Source: Antedon mediterranea
Taxonomy: Eukaryota > Echinodermata > Crinoidea > Comatulida > Antedonidae
Assembly (NCBI RefSeq): GCF_964355755.1
Contig: NC_092676.1
Coordinates: 8,416,288-8,480,287 of the forward strand
Direction of reading: 5' to 3'
Length of the DNA: 64,000 nucleotides
The notes under the pieces were generated by a model. The model searched no databases. It had not been told where the DNA came from and saw nothing but the letters and a program-made list of their open reading frames with translations. Both the position numbers and the translations under genes were made by a program. Shown here in pieces: positions 1 to 12,475 of this stretch. Every line of letters starts with the position of its first letter. Positions within the stretch are counted from its first letter, which is position 1.

Positions 1-182
1 TAGTGTGCTGTGTCAAAATATGGTACCTAGTGATATGACATATATGTCCATATATTATATTGTATGTGCATATAGATCTCGTCAATTGTATCTATCTAAT
101 GTTCATGGTATCATGAACAAAACTACCGATTAGGGCACATTTTTTTTGTCACATAAAGTTTGATAATGTAGACAGAGCTTTA
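1..182. mobile_element. MITE family B copy, cut by the window edge
   Basis: The right part matches the other family B copies: a 'gtcacataaagtttgata' block followed by a terminal repeat ending gtagacagagctt and then TA. The left terminus lies outside the window or is lost. Family B has termini of the form AAGCTCTGTCTACACTATCA flanked by TA, as in Tc1/mariner-type MITEs. The interior is a near-palindrome built on a gatgtgcccaaatatgg block. Confidence 0.6.
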
Positions 183-1681
183 CTCAACAATGCTGTATCA
201 TAATTTTGAAGTGGGGAACTTTGGATTTGCTACGACTTAATAGAACCTGCACAAATTCTCCATTTAATATTGCATTTTTCGCGACGACCGTATGAAAAAA
301 AAATTGTTTCAAATGCGCATGTCAGTGATACCAGAATCTTGGACCTACAATTTACACCATTAATAATTCACCATTTGGTGAAATAAGTGTGACAATCCAG
401 CCAATTCAGGGTCATCTATATATAAATTTTACTCATAAATGTTCAATCATTTTTATCATTTTAGGCAAATTGACAAGGATAACCACAAGTGAATTCATTC
501 ACTATCCTTCTCAAAGGTGGCAATCCTGTTCACACAAGACAATTATACACAAGATGCTCTACATAAACAAGAACTTGTATAGTGTACAAGGTTCTAAAAC
601 GACTACAAAACAATTCTGAAGTTTATCATGAACAGGTCATAAATACACATTATGCTTATATTATGTCTACATAAATATTTTATGCTTAATGCTGAAATGC
701 TTAATTTTAAGCAATCAAGTTTCTTCTTAATTGCATGAACATTAACTACGTATCATGTACAGGTCAGCCAATTTCTCGTTAGATTTAGAGATTAATTTTT
801 CAAGTACAAAGTACGTAAAATGATTTACTTACCGAAAATTAAAGTCAATAATTTGATTTTTTTATAATGGTTCATTTATATAAAATTACATTATATTTCT
901 ATTTTTAACCCATGTACGTCAGTCTATGTTAATTAAGTATCTATTTGACGAACTTCAGGGCATTTTTGACACTGGTACGTCAAGTGAAAAAAAAAATATT
1001 GTAAACGTGATTGCCAATGATTTACAGATCACCAAAAGGCGTTTCAATATAAGTTTTATTATCGAGTTTCGACGATGTACACTAAAACTGGTTACGAAAC
1101 AGTATTACACAACGTGCCAACAGCAACGTTTCTTTGCGGAGATTACATGTGATTTATAAGCTAGTTAGATTTTACAGTCATTTGTACCATCTCTAAAGTA
1201 CAGTTTCGTGCCCCCGTGGGAAAAGGTCGATTGAATATTATGTTTTTGATTCTTGAAAATGCGTAATAACGTTTGTGTGTGTTGTGTAGTGTAATGAATG
1301 ATGAAACACATTCGGACCTCTGCTTTTAAACGACAAATAATATATGTTCATAAAATATTGATATCTAAGCACAGTAGCATGAAATTACCATAAAACAATT
1401 AGCAAGCAATTAAAATGTTACTAATAATGATTACACTATATATCAATGTTTTGACGTATAATACACATGCGTATGGTAAAACAAAATTAATAATAATCAT
1501 TATTATTATGAATACCAATAATAAAAATGGAAACAAAAGCAACTGTATTATAATAATGTAGAATAAAATCAAAGTTAAAAATATATGTTCTTAATTATTT
1601 TATTACATTTTTTACGTTTTTAACGCTATTCTGCAAATCGGTTGAATGGATAGTGCTTTCGTTTCAACGTTTTTGGATTGT
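183..1681. other. Intergenic, no gene recognised
   Basis: AT-rich sequence without a supported gene. The only structured piece is a stretch after a splice-acceptor-like tttaggca at about 461. It resembles a second stretch at 9716 (listed separately). The short ORFs here show no recognisable domain. Confidence 0.5.
463..618 (+). pseudogene. Possible exon remnant or diverged dispersed repeat, copy 1
   Basis: Begins after an acceptor-like tttag and is open to a TGA at about 619. The translation starts GKLTRITTSEFIHYPS, and the spacing G-L-T...S-x-F-I-x-x-P is loosely like the start of a CUB domain. A diverged relative starts at 9716 with GTFPRIMNSEFFH, also after an acceptor-like sequence. Either both are remnants of a duplicated exon, or both are copies of an old interspersed repeat. 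No flanking exons or donor were found. The CUB idea is weak. Confidence 0.2.
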
Positions 1682-1962
1682 TTAAAGATGTATTGTTTTA
1701 AACTGTTGTTGTTGAATATGCCATTTCAATGTCACATAATAGTTATCCACTTTGAAAAAAATTGAATCTAAAACAATCTATTTACCTGAAAAAAATTTAA
1801 AGCAAAAGAGATGGCTGCCAGCCAATGGGTTTTTGGTTGAATTTATTTTGTCATTTTACATGAGAAAACATTATTTTTTTTTAGTTTTTTGATTAACTAC
1901 AAAATAACCTATCTGATTTAATGAATATTTATTTTTCTGGTTCTTGGGGGGACAATAGTAAG
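1682..1962. mobile_element. MITE family C copy
   Basis: The left end reads ttaaagatgtattgtt and the right end reads ggggggacaatagt. Both match the family C terminus AAAGATGTATTGTCCCCC seen in four other places. The interior carries the shared blocks 'tgtcacataatagttat', 'tttacctg' and 'gctgccagccaatgggttttt'. About 280 bp. Confidence 0.65.
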
Positions 1963-2526
1963 AGGGAAATCACAATTTCACTCTTCTCTGATTCAACATA
2001 CAGTAACCCAATCTTCCGGTTACTTCTTGACGAACACATGAAATAAAACATAATACTGTAACATCTTCATGTTCTATTTTAGAATCAATCACATATAAAA
2101 TGTAGTCGGTAGATTAACGTATCAGATCAAATTAATCGAACCCAGACAGATAAATCCCAGTAATTTCTCTTTGTGTTGTCAATGCAATGGGTTCACGAGT
2201 TCCTGCATACGTATACAAATGGGTCTCTTAATCTAATGGTCAACTTGGGACAAGTCCAACGTCAAAATAAACCACACAAACGTAGAAGAAGTGTTAGAAA
2301 AGGCAGAAAAGCCTAACAAAGAAGCGCCCACAAATAAAGTTCCAATATTCTTTACAATATGTAGAAGATAAGGTTATTTTAAGTTGATGGAACGTACATT
2401 TATATAAGTATGAAAGTAATGGCGGTTTGGGTGGTTTTAAGATTCCCACTTTGTTTTGGTTTGTTTGGTTTAAGTTCTTTCTGTTGCCATTTTCAAAAAG
2501 CTGATGATTTATCTTTTGTGAGTATT

Positions 2527-2712
2527 TAAACCTTGGTTCCTATTTGCACGTAACGCAACGACGTGACACAACGTAATTGCGTTAAAGCTTGGTTCCCACT
2601 ACGACGCAACGCAAGGACGTAAACGCAACGCCAGCGAGTTCACCAATCACACGCGACTGTTCGAATAATATATCGCTTGTGATTGGTCAAATCACTTAGA
2701 ACACGATATTAT
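2527..2712. mobile_element. MITE family A fragments
   Basis: Two partial starts of family A (aaaccttggttcctat and aaagcttggttcccacta) are followed by repeated acgcaacgcaaggacgtaaacgcaac words. A central caccaatcacacgcgac / tcgcttgtgattggtca inverted pair follows. The right terminus is degenerate. Family A is a foldback element with AAGCTTGGTTCCCACTAG ends next to TA. Confidence 0.6.
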
Positions 2713-3402
2713 ACGTAGATCATATCCGACAATACATTGATGAACGCCATATTAAGAGAGAAGAGAAAGAAATTATTTGATAAAGAATAGGCCTAAAATG
2801 TTTTTGTTCGATGTGGGACATGCCTTTTTTCTTTTAATTTAATTTCTAATAATAGCCATGCCTTTTGTTATTGCACATGAATTTTCATTATGTTCAAAGA
2901 AAACTATGTTTTAATCAAGGTTATTATTTGAAGATGTGACTACTATCCTACTTAATAAAGAGAAATAACAAGTTATTTGACTATATTAATATGAAAAACT
3001 AATTTTTGCGAAAATGTTAACTTAAAGAGGTTTTGTTCATTTATTCACTGCAACTAAAACTAAGAAATAAGTAAAGAAAATAACTTAAAATAAAATGTCT
3101 CATAACAATGGCCATTATTTTGTCAATGCAACCACAAGCTGACTAGCACATTCAAACTCAGATTTTCTGCAATATATTTTCAACAATATCACTATAATTA
3201 ATTAATTTGGTCATTTAAGCTTATTATCCAGGTTAACATTTAAGTCTTACAAATCCAAACTTAAATCCATCAAACTATAAATAATCTGTAGGATATACAA
3301 ACTTCAGTTTTCAGAAGAAATGTGCCGGCCAAATTGATTTCAACTGTCTTTAAAGAGGGTAACCCTTCCAATTTAGCCTAGTGGGTTTTTTAAACTGATA
3401 TC

Positions 3403-3431
3403 CAGGGGCCATATTGTCAATATGGCCCCTG
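3403..3431. repeat. Perfect 14-bp-arm hairpin
   Basis: caggggccatattg at 3403-3416 and its exact reverse complement at 3418-3431 are separated by a single t. A T run follows. It looks like a bacterial terminator, but the context is animal intergenic DNA, so no termination role is claimed. Confidence 0.7.
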
Positions 3432-3789
3432 TTTTTAGGTTGTAGTGATACCACCAATTGTCTTGGTTTCAGTATTAGCGTTTGATCAATACATAATGCA
3501 GAAATTAATTTCTTTTTTTGGTCATTTAAGCTTACTAGTCAGGTAAACATTTAAGTCTTGCCAATTCAAATTTAAATCCATCAAACTAGATCGATTACTA
3601 TAATCTAGTTCGTACGCATATATGCTACCAGGGAAATTTCCAGCGTACTTTAATAGTTTAATCTACAAAGGCATTGTTTTGGAACACATTTATATTTTTG
3701 GTGTTTTTTTTTCAGTTTATATAAAAGAATCAGGTTAGGTCTGTAGAACAAAAATGTATTACATGCTCAACAGCCGACATGAAACAATA

Positions 3790-4266
3790 AAAGCAACGCA
3801 GACAATTTGACCAATTAGAAGCGAAGGACTATCCGAACCGTTGTTTGTGATTGGTCAAATTATTTACGTTGTACATTATTTAAATTACTATAATTGTAAC
3901 AATTTCTAATTAAAAGTGGAGTTGTTCATGAATGCTAAACAGAGTACTATGATGTCAAAATCATGGTTTCAACATTTAAATTATATTGTAGGCCTATGAC
4001 ACGAGGTGGATCTACAACTACGTAGGCGCTACGCAATCACAAGCGACATGATGATTCATCATCGACTCGTGATTGGTCAAATTACTTGCGTTGTACTTAC
4101 TAATGCTCGGTTCCTACTACAGATTCAACACGAAGATGTAACGCAACGTAAATGAGTTGACCAATCACAAGCGATGGATTATTCGGACTGTCGCTTGTTA
4201 TTCGTCAACACGCTTGCGTTGCGTTTACATCCTTGCGTTGCGTCCTAGTGGGAACCAAGCTTTACG
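3790..4266. mobile_element. MITE family A, one fragment and one near-complete copy
   Basis: 3790-3872 and 4016-4100 contain only the inner gaccaat / attggtc inverted pair. 4103-4263 runs from ctcggttcctacta to tagtgggaaccaagctt with TA outside. It has family A's order: terminus, acgcaacg repeats, gaccaatcacaagcgat, spacer, cgcttgttatt, then the mirror repeats. Confidence 0.65.
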
Positions 4267-4269
4267 TCC

Positions 4270-4525
4270 TTGTGTTCCGTTGTCTGCGTTCAAGAAAACT
4301 GTTGTAGGCCAAGTTCAGCATAATATTGGTCAAATTATTTGCGTTGCGCTTACTTACGTCATTGTGTTGCGTTTGCTGCGCACAAGAACAAGTTGTAGGT
4401 CCAGTTACACAAAGCATAATATTGGTCAAATTATTTGCGTTGCGCTTGCATACGTCATTGTGTTGCGTTTCCTGCGCTCAAGAACAAGTTGTAGGCCCAG
4501 TTACACAAAGCATAACATGATGTCT
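4270..4525 (+). repeat. About 96-bp tandem duplication
   Basis: A unit beginning gtcaaattatttgcgttgcg starts at 4329 and again at 4425. Each copy runs through agaacaagttgtagg and cagttacacaaagcataa. A more diverged third copy lies just upstream at about 4280-4328. The overlapping ORFs here are products of this repeat. The gcgttgcg words suggest it grew out of the neighbouring family A MITE. Confidence 0.75.
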
Positions 4526-4552
4526 TGTGTAACGATTAGCCTACATTCATGA

Positions 4553-7036
4553 AACATTCAGTGCCATGTAATTCCATCTTCATTCAAGGCTTACGTTAAG
4601 TTAAAGAGATTAAATCCTACTCATGTCCACTTTTACAGTATTTATATTGACATATTGATTTCCACTTAACACATGATCTTATGGATTTTAAAACTATACA
4701 ATTATAATACCAGTAGAGGTATACATTATTATAAATTAAAACATGGAGTACCATAACATTATTGAGGCCTAGTAAACATTTGATATATTATTTTATATTG
4801 TTCTATTCGCATTACTAAATTCAATATTTAAGGTATATGTGGCAAACATAAACGTTGCAAACATACACGTAGAATAAAGAAGTGTTGTAATATTTTTTCT
4901 TCATTTATGGAAAATGTATATATATATATATATACATGTTATCATATTACATCCCAAAAAATTTACCGAATCCCTCGAATAAACCTCCCTCTCCCTAAAA
5001 CAAAATGTGTTAAAACGGTATTAACTATGACGTCACAATTCGCTTTCGTTCTTTCTGTGTACATTTGTCATTCGTATAACAGTGTGTTTACACGTATCAG
5101 AGTAATCATTCATCGGTAGAACCACACGTCATTCTTTTATTAGCAACATGAATTTAAACTGCCGATAATGAATGGCCACACAGCACTTTTAATTTCTCGA
5201 CCTTTTACACTCATGAATACTGGTAAATTGTATGACATAATCAATATCTGAGACATGATTGATATTGGTATTTTCAATTCATAAATTCGTTCAGTGTGGA
5301 CAAGTAAAATAAATGCAATGTGTTGAAATCTTGACAGCATATTAAAATCATGATCTGTTAAGTGTTTGTTAATGACTACTGATTAATAGTATGTTTCAGG
5401 GTTTAATGTAATTATGTTTCTGATTACATTATTGCCTCGTTGCTGTTAGAATAAAGAAATCATCAGTGGATTTGAGCAATGATAATTAAAAATCGTTTTG
5501 TGGAACACGCTTGTATTATTATCCAATCAGCCGTGTAAATGGACATGTCTCAGTCCGAAGGTGAACTTCCAGTAGTCACAATTATGTAAATTAAGTAGGC
5601 TAGATCAACAAGAATACGTTTGCAATATAACTTACGGAAAACAATTGTGGATAAAATGCATAATCTCAAAACTTAGATAATACTAATTTTAAGTCTGTCG
5701 ATAGACGATTTTGCGAAATCAATGTTTCACCCTCTACCTTAACTTTGTTATGACCCATGGTTAAAATTGTTACCAAATTGTTCCCAGGTAATTTGCCATG
5801 TATATAGAGCATTCAACGTGATTCCTAATATGTTCAGTCATCTTAAATATCTAAGGATCAGGTAATTAAAAATAAAAAACTTATGTTTTCCTTTTTCTTG
5901 ATTCCTTGTTTATCGACGTGAACGGTATGGTCTTCGGAAGTTTATTGTAATATAAAATCAAAATATAATACAATACGTAGTTTTCTTTGTAGTCTTTGGA
6001 GACCAATAATAATGCATTCAAAGTTGTCTATATTACAATTTTTATAACAAATAGTGCAAAAACTAAGATTGAAAGTAGGTTAGGTTGCGATGAATGGTAT
6101 GGATATTCAATTGTCATCTTGTTCTCTGCCTTTCTGATAGATTCAATTTTTGTAATTTGTTTCTATTTTAATGACTTTTGCGTACACTCATTTGTCTTTT
6201 TTTAATGTCATCCATTACTCTTTTCTTCATCGAAGACCTTTTCCATCTACTCTTCCTTCTTCAGTAATAATATTATTAAACATTATACAAATAATGAATG
6301 TTAATGCGTTGAATGTGGAACAAACATTGGAAGCCTCAGCAACGGTTTTATGACGTCATATCGCCATCTTGCGCCTTTAATTGTAGAACGCATGCCTGCT
6401 TCATCTCTCCGTGGAATTACATATACAATACTCATTTAGAAGGATTTTAAGAATTACTTAAATCTTATGAATTATTAGAAGCATTTAGAAAGGGTAATGA
6501 ACTAGTGGTGGTCATTATAGGAAATGAAGTATTGACATTAACCTGACGAGAATGGGAAACGGTAATAATGATTTACTTTTCAAACATTACATTTTATATC
6601 AATATTTCAGATTTAAAAACATGGATAATAAACGTTATTGAATGCTTTAATTGTCATAATGTATAAGTATAATAAATCTTATAATATATTGATTGACCAC
6701 TTTTTTCATACAAAACGGAAAATCACACTCCCATTTAGTGAAGAGATCGTTGGTTAGTTAACAGATAGTTCGTGTACACCTAACAAGATCATTTTTACCA
6801 TTCAAAACTCTTGTCTAAAACCATAGACGCACATTATTAATAAATTACTGTGCTATTGTATAATAAGTCGCAGCATGTGCAAAGTAAAAGAAGAATAACT
6901 GCACAACAGATTGTGAAAGAAGTATAATAGTAAGGCCTACCAGTCTTCTAGTATTAACCTATATCAATATTAGAAGAGCATACCAGCATACAGTAGTAAA
7001 TATTAGTAGTACATAAGTAGTACTACTAGCCGATAA
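4553..7036. other. Intergenic, no gene recognised
   Basis: AT-rich, with a short TA microsatellite near 4917-4933. No ORF carries a recognisable domain. The only regulatory-looking cluster is at 6351-6371 (listed separately). Confidence 0.5.
6351..6371. promoter_or_regulatory. CRE plus YY1-like site pair
   Basis: A full palindromic CRE, TGACGTCA (6351-6358), lies 3 bp from CGCCATCTTG (6362-6371), which matches the YY1 core. Such pairs are typical of promoters of broadly expressed animal genes, but no exon was recognised next to it. Chance occurrence is possible. Confidence 0.3.
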
Positions 7037-7114
7037 TAACAGAGTTGCAGCGTAATAGAAAACAAAACAGAAGTAGTAGTAGTAATGATAGTCTACACTG
7101 TATATTAGAAAATT

Positions 7115-7618
7115 TGCCGAAGAGACATTACAGTAAAAGTAGCGGGAAAATTAATACAAATAGTCTATTAACCAATAATAGCAAAGTAACAGAAATGCAA
7201 TACAGTAAAGGTAGCGGAAGAAGTAGTACCAATAGTCAACCAATAATAGCAAAGTAACAGAAATACAATACAGTAAAGGTAGCGGAAGAAGTAGTACCAA
7301 TAGTCAACCAATAATAGCAAAGTAACAGAAATACAATACAGTAAAGGTAGCAGAAGAACGAGTATAGTCATCCAATAATAGCAAAGTATCAGAAATACAA
7401 TACAGTAAAGGTAGCGGAAGAAGTAGTACCAATAGTCAACCAATAATAGCAACGTAACAGAAATACAATACAGTAAAGGTAGCAGAAGAAGTAGTACCAA
7501 TAGTCTATTAACCAATACTAGCAAAGTAACAGAAATACAATACAGTAAAGGTAGCAGAAGAAGTAGTACCAATAGTCTATTAACCAATACTAGCAGCATT
7601 ACAATATAGAACGGTAGC
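7115..7618. repeat. 68-bp minisatellite
   Basis: The unit begins agtaacagaaatacaatac, passes through gtaaaggtagcggaagaag and ends ccaataatagcaa. Clear copies start at 7253 and 7321, with about seven copies in all, including diverged ends. The long ORFs crossing it on both strands are periodic products of the repeat. Confidence 0.9.
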
Positions 7619-7719
7619 GGCAGAAGTAGCAGGCCAAGCTATTAGAAATAGAAATATCTACAATATACACATACACATAGTCTGCCAGCCTCTAATAGAA
7701 ATATTGGCAGCTCAGAGTT

Positions 7720-9015
7720 GTCGAATGAGCAATGGAAGACAATGGTAAAAGTATCTACAGAAGTAGTACAGTAATACAAGCAGCCTACTAGCCTCTAAAT
7801 ATTAGCAGAGTTGCAGAAGGAGCAATGGAAGACAATGGTAAAAGTATCTACAGAAGTAGTACGGTAATACAAGCAGCCTACTAGCCTCTAAATATTAGCA
7901 GAGTTGCCGAAGGAGCAATGGAAGACAATGGTAAAAGTATCTACAGAAGTAGTACAGTAATACAAGCAGCCTACTAGCCTCTAAATATTAGCAGAGTTGT
8001 CGAATGAGCAATGGAAGACAATGGTAAAAGTATCTACAGAAGTAGTACAGTAATACAAGCAGCCTACTAGCCTCTAAATATTAGCAGAGTTGCCAAAGGA
8101 GCAATGGAAGACATTGGTAAAAGTATCTACAGAAGTAGTACAGTAATACAAGCAGCCTATTAGCCTCTAAATATTAGCAGAGTTGCCGAAGGAGCAATGG
8201 AAGACAATGGTAAAAGTATCTACAGAAGTAGTACAGTAATACAAGCAGCCTACTAGCCTCTAAATATTAGCAGAGTTGTCGAATGAGCAATGGAAGACAA
8301 TGGTAAAAGTATCTACAGAAGTAGTACAGTAATACAAGCAGCCTACTAGCCTCTAAATATTAGCAGAGTTGTCGAATGAGCAATGGAAGACAATGGTAAA
8401 AGTATCTACAGAAGTAGTAGGCCTACAGTAATACAAGCAGCCTACTAGCCTCTAAATATTAGCAGAGTTGTCGAATGAGCAATGGAAGACAATGGTAAAA
8501 GTATCTACAGAAGTAGTACAGTAATACAAGCAGCCTATTAGCCTCTAAATATTAGCAGAGTTGCCGAAGGAGCAATGGAAGACATTGGTAAAAGTAGCTA
8601 CAGAAGTAGTACGGTAATACAAGTAGCCTACTAGTCTCTAAATATTAGCAGAGTTGCAGAAGGAGCAATGGAAGACAATGGTAAAAGTAGCTACAGAAGT
8701 AGTACGGTAATACAAGTAGCCAACTAGTCTCTAAATATTAGCAGAGTTGCCGTAGCAGCAATGGAAGACAATGGTAAAAGTAGCTACAGAAGTAGTAGGC
8801 CTACAGTAATACAAGCAGCCTACTAGCCTCTAAATATTAGCAGAGTTGCTGAAGCAGAAATTGAATACAATAGTAAAAGTAGCTAAGTAGCACGGTAATA
8901 CAAGCAGCCTACTAGCCTCCTTATAGCATGGTTGCTGAATCAGAAATTGAATACAATAGTAAAAGTAGCTACAGAAGTAGTAATTCAAATAGCATACGAG
9001 CCTCTAAATATTAGC
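7720..9015. repeat. 93-bp minisatellite, about 14 copies
   Basis: The unit begins cctctaaatattagcagag, continues gagcaatggaagacaatgg and aagtatctacagaagtag, and ends acaagcagcctactag. Central copies are nearly identical. Copies after about 8850 are diverged and shortened. It shares words (gaagtagta, acagtaatac) with the 68-bp array just upstream, so the two arrays may have a common origin. Confidence 0.9.
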
Positions 9016-9715
9016 AGAGTTGCAATGGAATGCAATAGTGAAAGTATAGCCACATAAATAGTAGTACAAATAGTCTACCAGTCAATAATAGAAATATTAG
9101 CACTCAGTTGATGAAGCAAATAGAACTATAATAAAATTATAACTGCATTTTGTTTATAGCCCATGAATAAAGGTCAGTATAAAAAGTCTTTTTGAACATT
9201 TCCAAAACTGTAACTAAACTGTCAGAATATTCTATATCTGTAATAAACTAATTATGTTGTTGAAATAAAATGGTATATTCTCTATAATTCTAGATGAAAT
9301 TAAACCCACAGATTGAGAAATTGGTTATTTCTTATTTAATTAAAAAAGACACGGTTTCGAGCAGAAAACGCCGATTTAAGGAAATATCTTATTATAGTAT
9401 TTAGTTTCAAGAGAAATATAAAAGCAATACGATGTGGAAATAATACTCAAAACTGTTTAAAAGGTTAAAATAGACAATAGTAAGAAATAAATATTAGATC
9501 ACGTGTTATTGAAACTTGATCACGTGTTATTCATATTGATTGGTTTATTCTAAAAGTGTAACTAACTCGATATTAAAAGGAAGCGGATTATTTACGAATT
9601 TTTTAATTTGTTTAAAAGATATGAAGCGATGTAATTTTAACTATATTCGATAGTTTGAGCAATTCAAATCACATTTTAAATTGACCTGTTTTGAAAGTTG
9701 GTTTTTTTTTGCATT

Positions 9716-9902
9716 TAGGCACATTTCCAAGGATTATGAATAGCGAATTCTTTCACTGTGTCAGGCGACAATCCATTCACAAAACAAACATACATACAGA
9801 ATGTCTAATTACAACTGATGTTGTATCAGCACCCGAATCTCTATTGTATCTCCACATTTCTGTCCAGTGTCATAGTCACAGCACAGTTACATCACATGTG
9901 TA
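9716..9902 (+). pseudogene. Possible exon remnant or diverged dispersed repeat, copy 2
   Basis: Follows a T-rich tract and an acceptor-like catttag, and is open to a TAG at 9901. The translation starts GTFPRIMNSEFFH and parallels GKLTRITTSEFIH at 463. The DNA of the two aligns over about 90 bp with small gaps. No protein family is assigned with confidence. Confidence 0.2.
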
Positions 9903-9946
9903 GGCCTATCACACGTGGCCCCTGGCCACGTGTGATAGGCCTACAC
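9898..9946. repeat. Perfect hairpin, 23-bp arms, 3-nt loop
   Basis: gtgtaggcctatcacacgtg... (9898-9920) is the exact reverse complement of 9924-9946, with spacer cct. It includes two CACGTG E-boxes and two AGGCCT sites. A perfect arm of this length in otherwise drifting intergenic DNA implies recent origin or ongoing arm-to-arm copying. Confidence 0.85.
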
Positions 9947-11474
9947 TATAGTTTCCCCTATGTTTCATAATTTTTGGGATTTTATTTGTGTTACACGAGC
10001 TTGTTGAAAATAAGCACTTTCATATCAGTGGGGGGATAGTTCAAATTACACAGTAAAATCTCTATTCTTTTGTACACAAATTTTGTAAATAGAGAGGCAT
10101 TTTAAAAGGCTATGAAAAATAAATGGTGTGGTAAAAAATGTTATCAGATGACCAAATATAGGTAATATAACTTGAATATTACATTTGTGATATTTTTATT
10201 CAACTTCAGATTTTTATTTTCATGCTATAGCAAAAATTATTCACCGTATATCCACCATCTTTTTTCACCGTCTAGGGAGTCACCAGACATGTTATTACAT
10301 TAAGTTAACTACCTAACTACTGAAAAAAAGTCTTCCTGGTTTTTATGGAAGAATTTTGCCAAATTTTGTATTTGACCATATTAAGGGAAATTCATGTTTT
10401 TTCGTCTCGATTTCTGTTACAAATATTTCATTAATGTACAATTAACCAAATATTATATTTAAAATTCATGCCTGTACCTGAGCTTTAAAGTTAGTGCTAA
10501 GACCTGATACAGACTGCACATGTGATACGTATATGTGACACTGTATTACCAAATGTGTTTATGATACTGGAAAAATAAATAATACAGTACCGAGAATCAA
10601 CTAGAAACAGCAGCTACAAGTACTCATTATTGCTTTTCGTATATTAAAAAAAAAATTCCTGTGGTATGTTTGAAACTTTTTAGACACGCTTAATAATAGA
10701 AGCGTTCCATCAAATTTTGTAATTATCGTTTTCTTTTCAGAGGAGATTAAAAACCTGTCGAAGGATCGTTACATTTTAGAATACCAAATTTGTGAACGTC
10801 ACTGCCAAAGTAAACACTTAATTCACCACCTGTTAATCTCTGATGTAACTTAGAATATTACAGAACCTGAGGCCAGCAAATGTCATAAGAGACGGCGAAA
10901 ACGAACACTTGATTGCAAAAGGCACACAGTAGTCAATAGCTTATAGATCGACTACAAATATAAGCGTATCTGCGACGTATATATAGAATCATCACGTTGT
11001 GTGATCAATCTCCGCGTGTAAATAGATTAAATTATTAGCGTAGACATATGAAATTCGACAAGAAATATCCGATAATTTGACATAACGTAAGGCAATGGCT
11101 TAGAAAAGGTAAACGAATTATACAGTACCCTAATTCATATATGTCAGACATTTTTTAATCACTCATAATCACTAAAAATGAATTATTAATGATAAATTAA
11201 TCAATATTTCGACCAAGAAAAATCGGAATGATTACAATTTATTTTTTTGTAATGTCGTCTGAACCCGTTAGCGATGATATTTCAGTTTGTTAAATACTTG
11301 TTTCAGCTTTTGACATATGTCCCAATTAAACCTGTGATATTTGAATTGTATTGCAATTACTGAACCATTTATTTCGCAGCTTTAAATGTTGAATTAGATT
11401 TCCTGCTTTTCTCGAGGAGAGAAAAAAAAACTCAATACAAACATCACATCAATTCGTAACCGTTTTAGTTTCGC

Positions 11475-11840
11475 CACCGTCTTATGAAATTAGTGAAGAC
11501 CTTTCAAATAATGATGTCGCCATTATTGAAAAAGAAAAATCAAATTTAAACAAATCCAATTTTACAAGATAATTTCCAGTTCATACAATCTTAATACGAT
11601 TCTATTCTATTATCTATATAGATATATATAGGTTGGAACCAGTCAACCAAGATGTGTGAAGGGTAGATATCTGGAGGTCATCGGTTCGAATCATTACTTC
11701 ATATTTGGCAAAATATCTGAACTTATTAAGTATGAACTGGAAATCATCTTGTACAATTGGATTATTTAAATTTGATTTTTCTTTTTCAATAATGGCGACA
11801 TCGTTATTTGAAAGGTCTTCACTAATTTCATAAGACGGTG
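11475..11840. repeat. Foldback with about 110-bp arms
   Basis: The left arm, 11475-11586, starts caccgtcttatgaaattag and ends ccagttcatac. It is inverted at 11730-11840, which starts gtatgaactgg and ends ctaatttcataagacggtg. The arms carry small indels. The loop of about 143 bp holds a tRNA-B-box-like ggttcgaatcattac at 11693. A short minus-strand ORF spans the right arm and loop, but no domain is visible. Confidence 0.8.
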
Positions 11841-12475
11841 TAAAACTAGAATTATTGTTACACAATTATCAGAAACATATTTTAAAGAGAAAATCTGTAT
11901 CATCTTAAATTGCAAAATAGGTTAAATCTAAACAATAAAATTATATTTTGTTACAATAATAGCGCCATCCATAAGAAATTATAGCCGATTCATTGTATGG
12001 CTTAAGTTACAATTTCATTTTTTCATTCGTAATTCTAGTTTAACATTACCTGTACCATACAAGAAAACAAAGCTATGCTTTCAGGAGAAAATTATATTTA
12101 TAATTTATTTCAACTAAAATTACTAAAATTATAAATTTTGACCAAAAACCAAACAAATTAACTACAAAAGTGTCCTGTCGAAGTATGTCCCGCCAATTTT
12201 AACAAATAATTCGAAAAAAAGCAATTTTACCCCCAAAATAAAAAAAATTATAATCGAAAACTATGTTAGATATTTTTTGATAATGTACTTTTGAAATATA
12301 TGCATTGGAAAATAAAATACTACATAAACTCTTGTAATGAAAAACAAAAACACGCTTTGGTCAATTGTTCAAAGGCTTTGGTAGATGAGCCCTTTTCTCA
12401 AAGTAGGGCAGTATATGTTTCCTTACATGCGAATAAAAAGATTTTGAGCATCTTTTTATGACAGAACTTATATCA

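Larger units (their letters stand above)
9121..11474. other. Intergenic, no gene recognised
   Basis: AT-rich, with no supported coding exon. It contains the exon-like copy 2 (9716-9902) and a perfect long hairpin (9898-9946), both listed separately. Confidence 0.5.

Noticed and set aside
3403-3431. Rho-independent terminator
   Set aside because: It has the right shape but the genome is animal; no bacterial genes are present.
7168-7599. 143-aa hydrophobic minus-strand ORF that looks like membrane repeats
   Set aside because: It is the complement of the 68-bp minisatellite.
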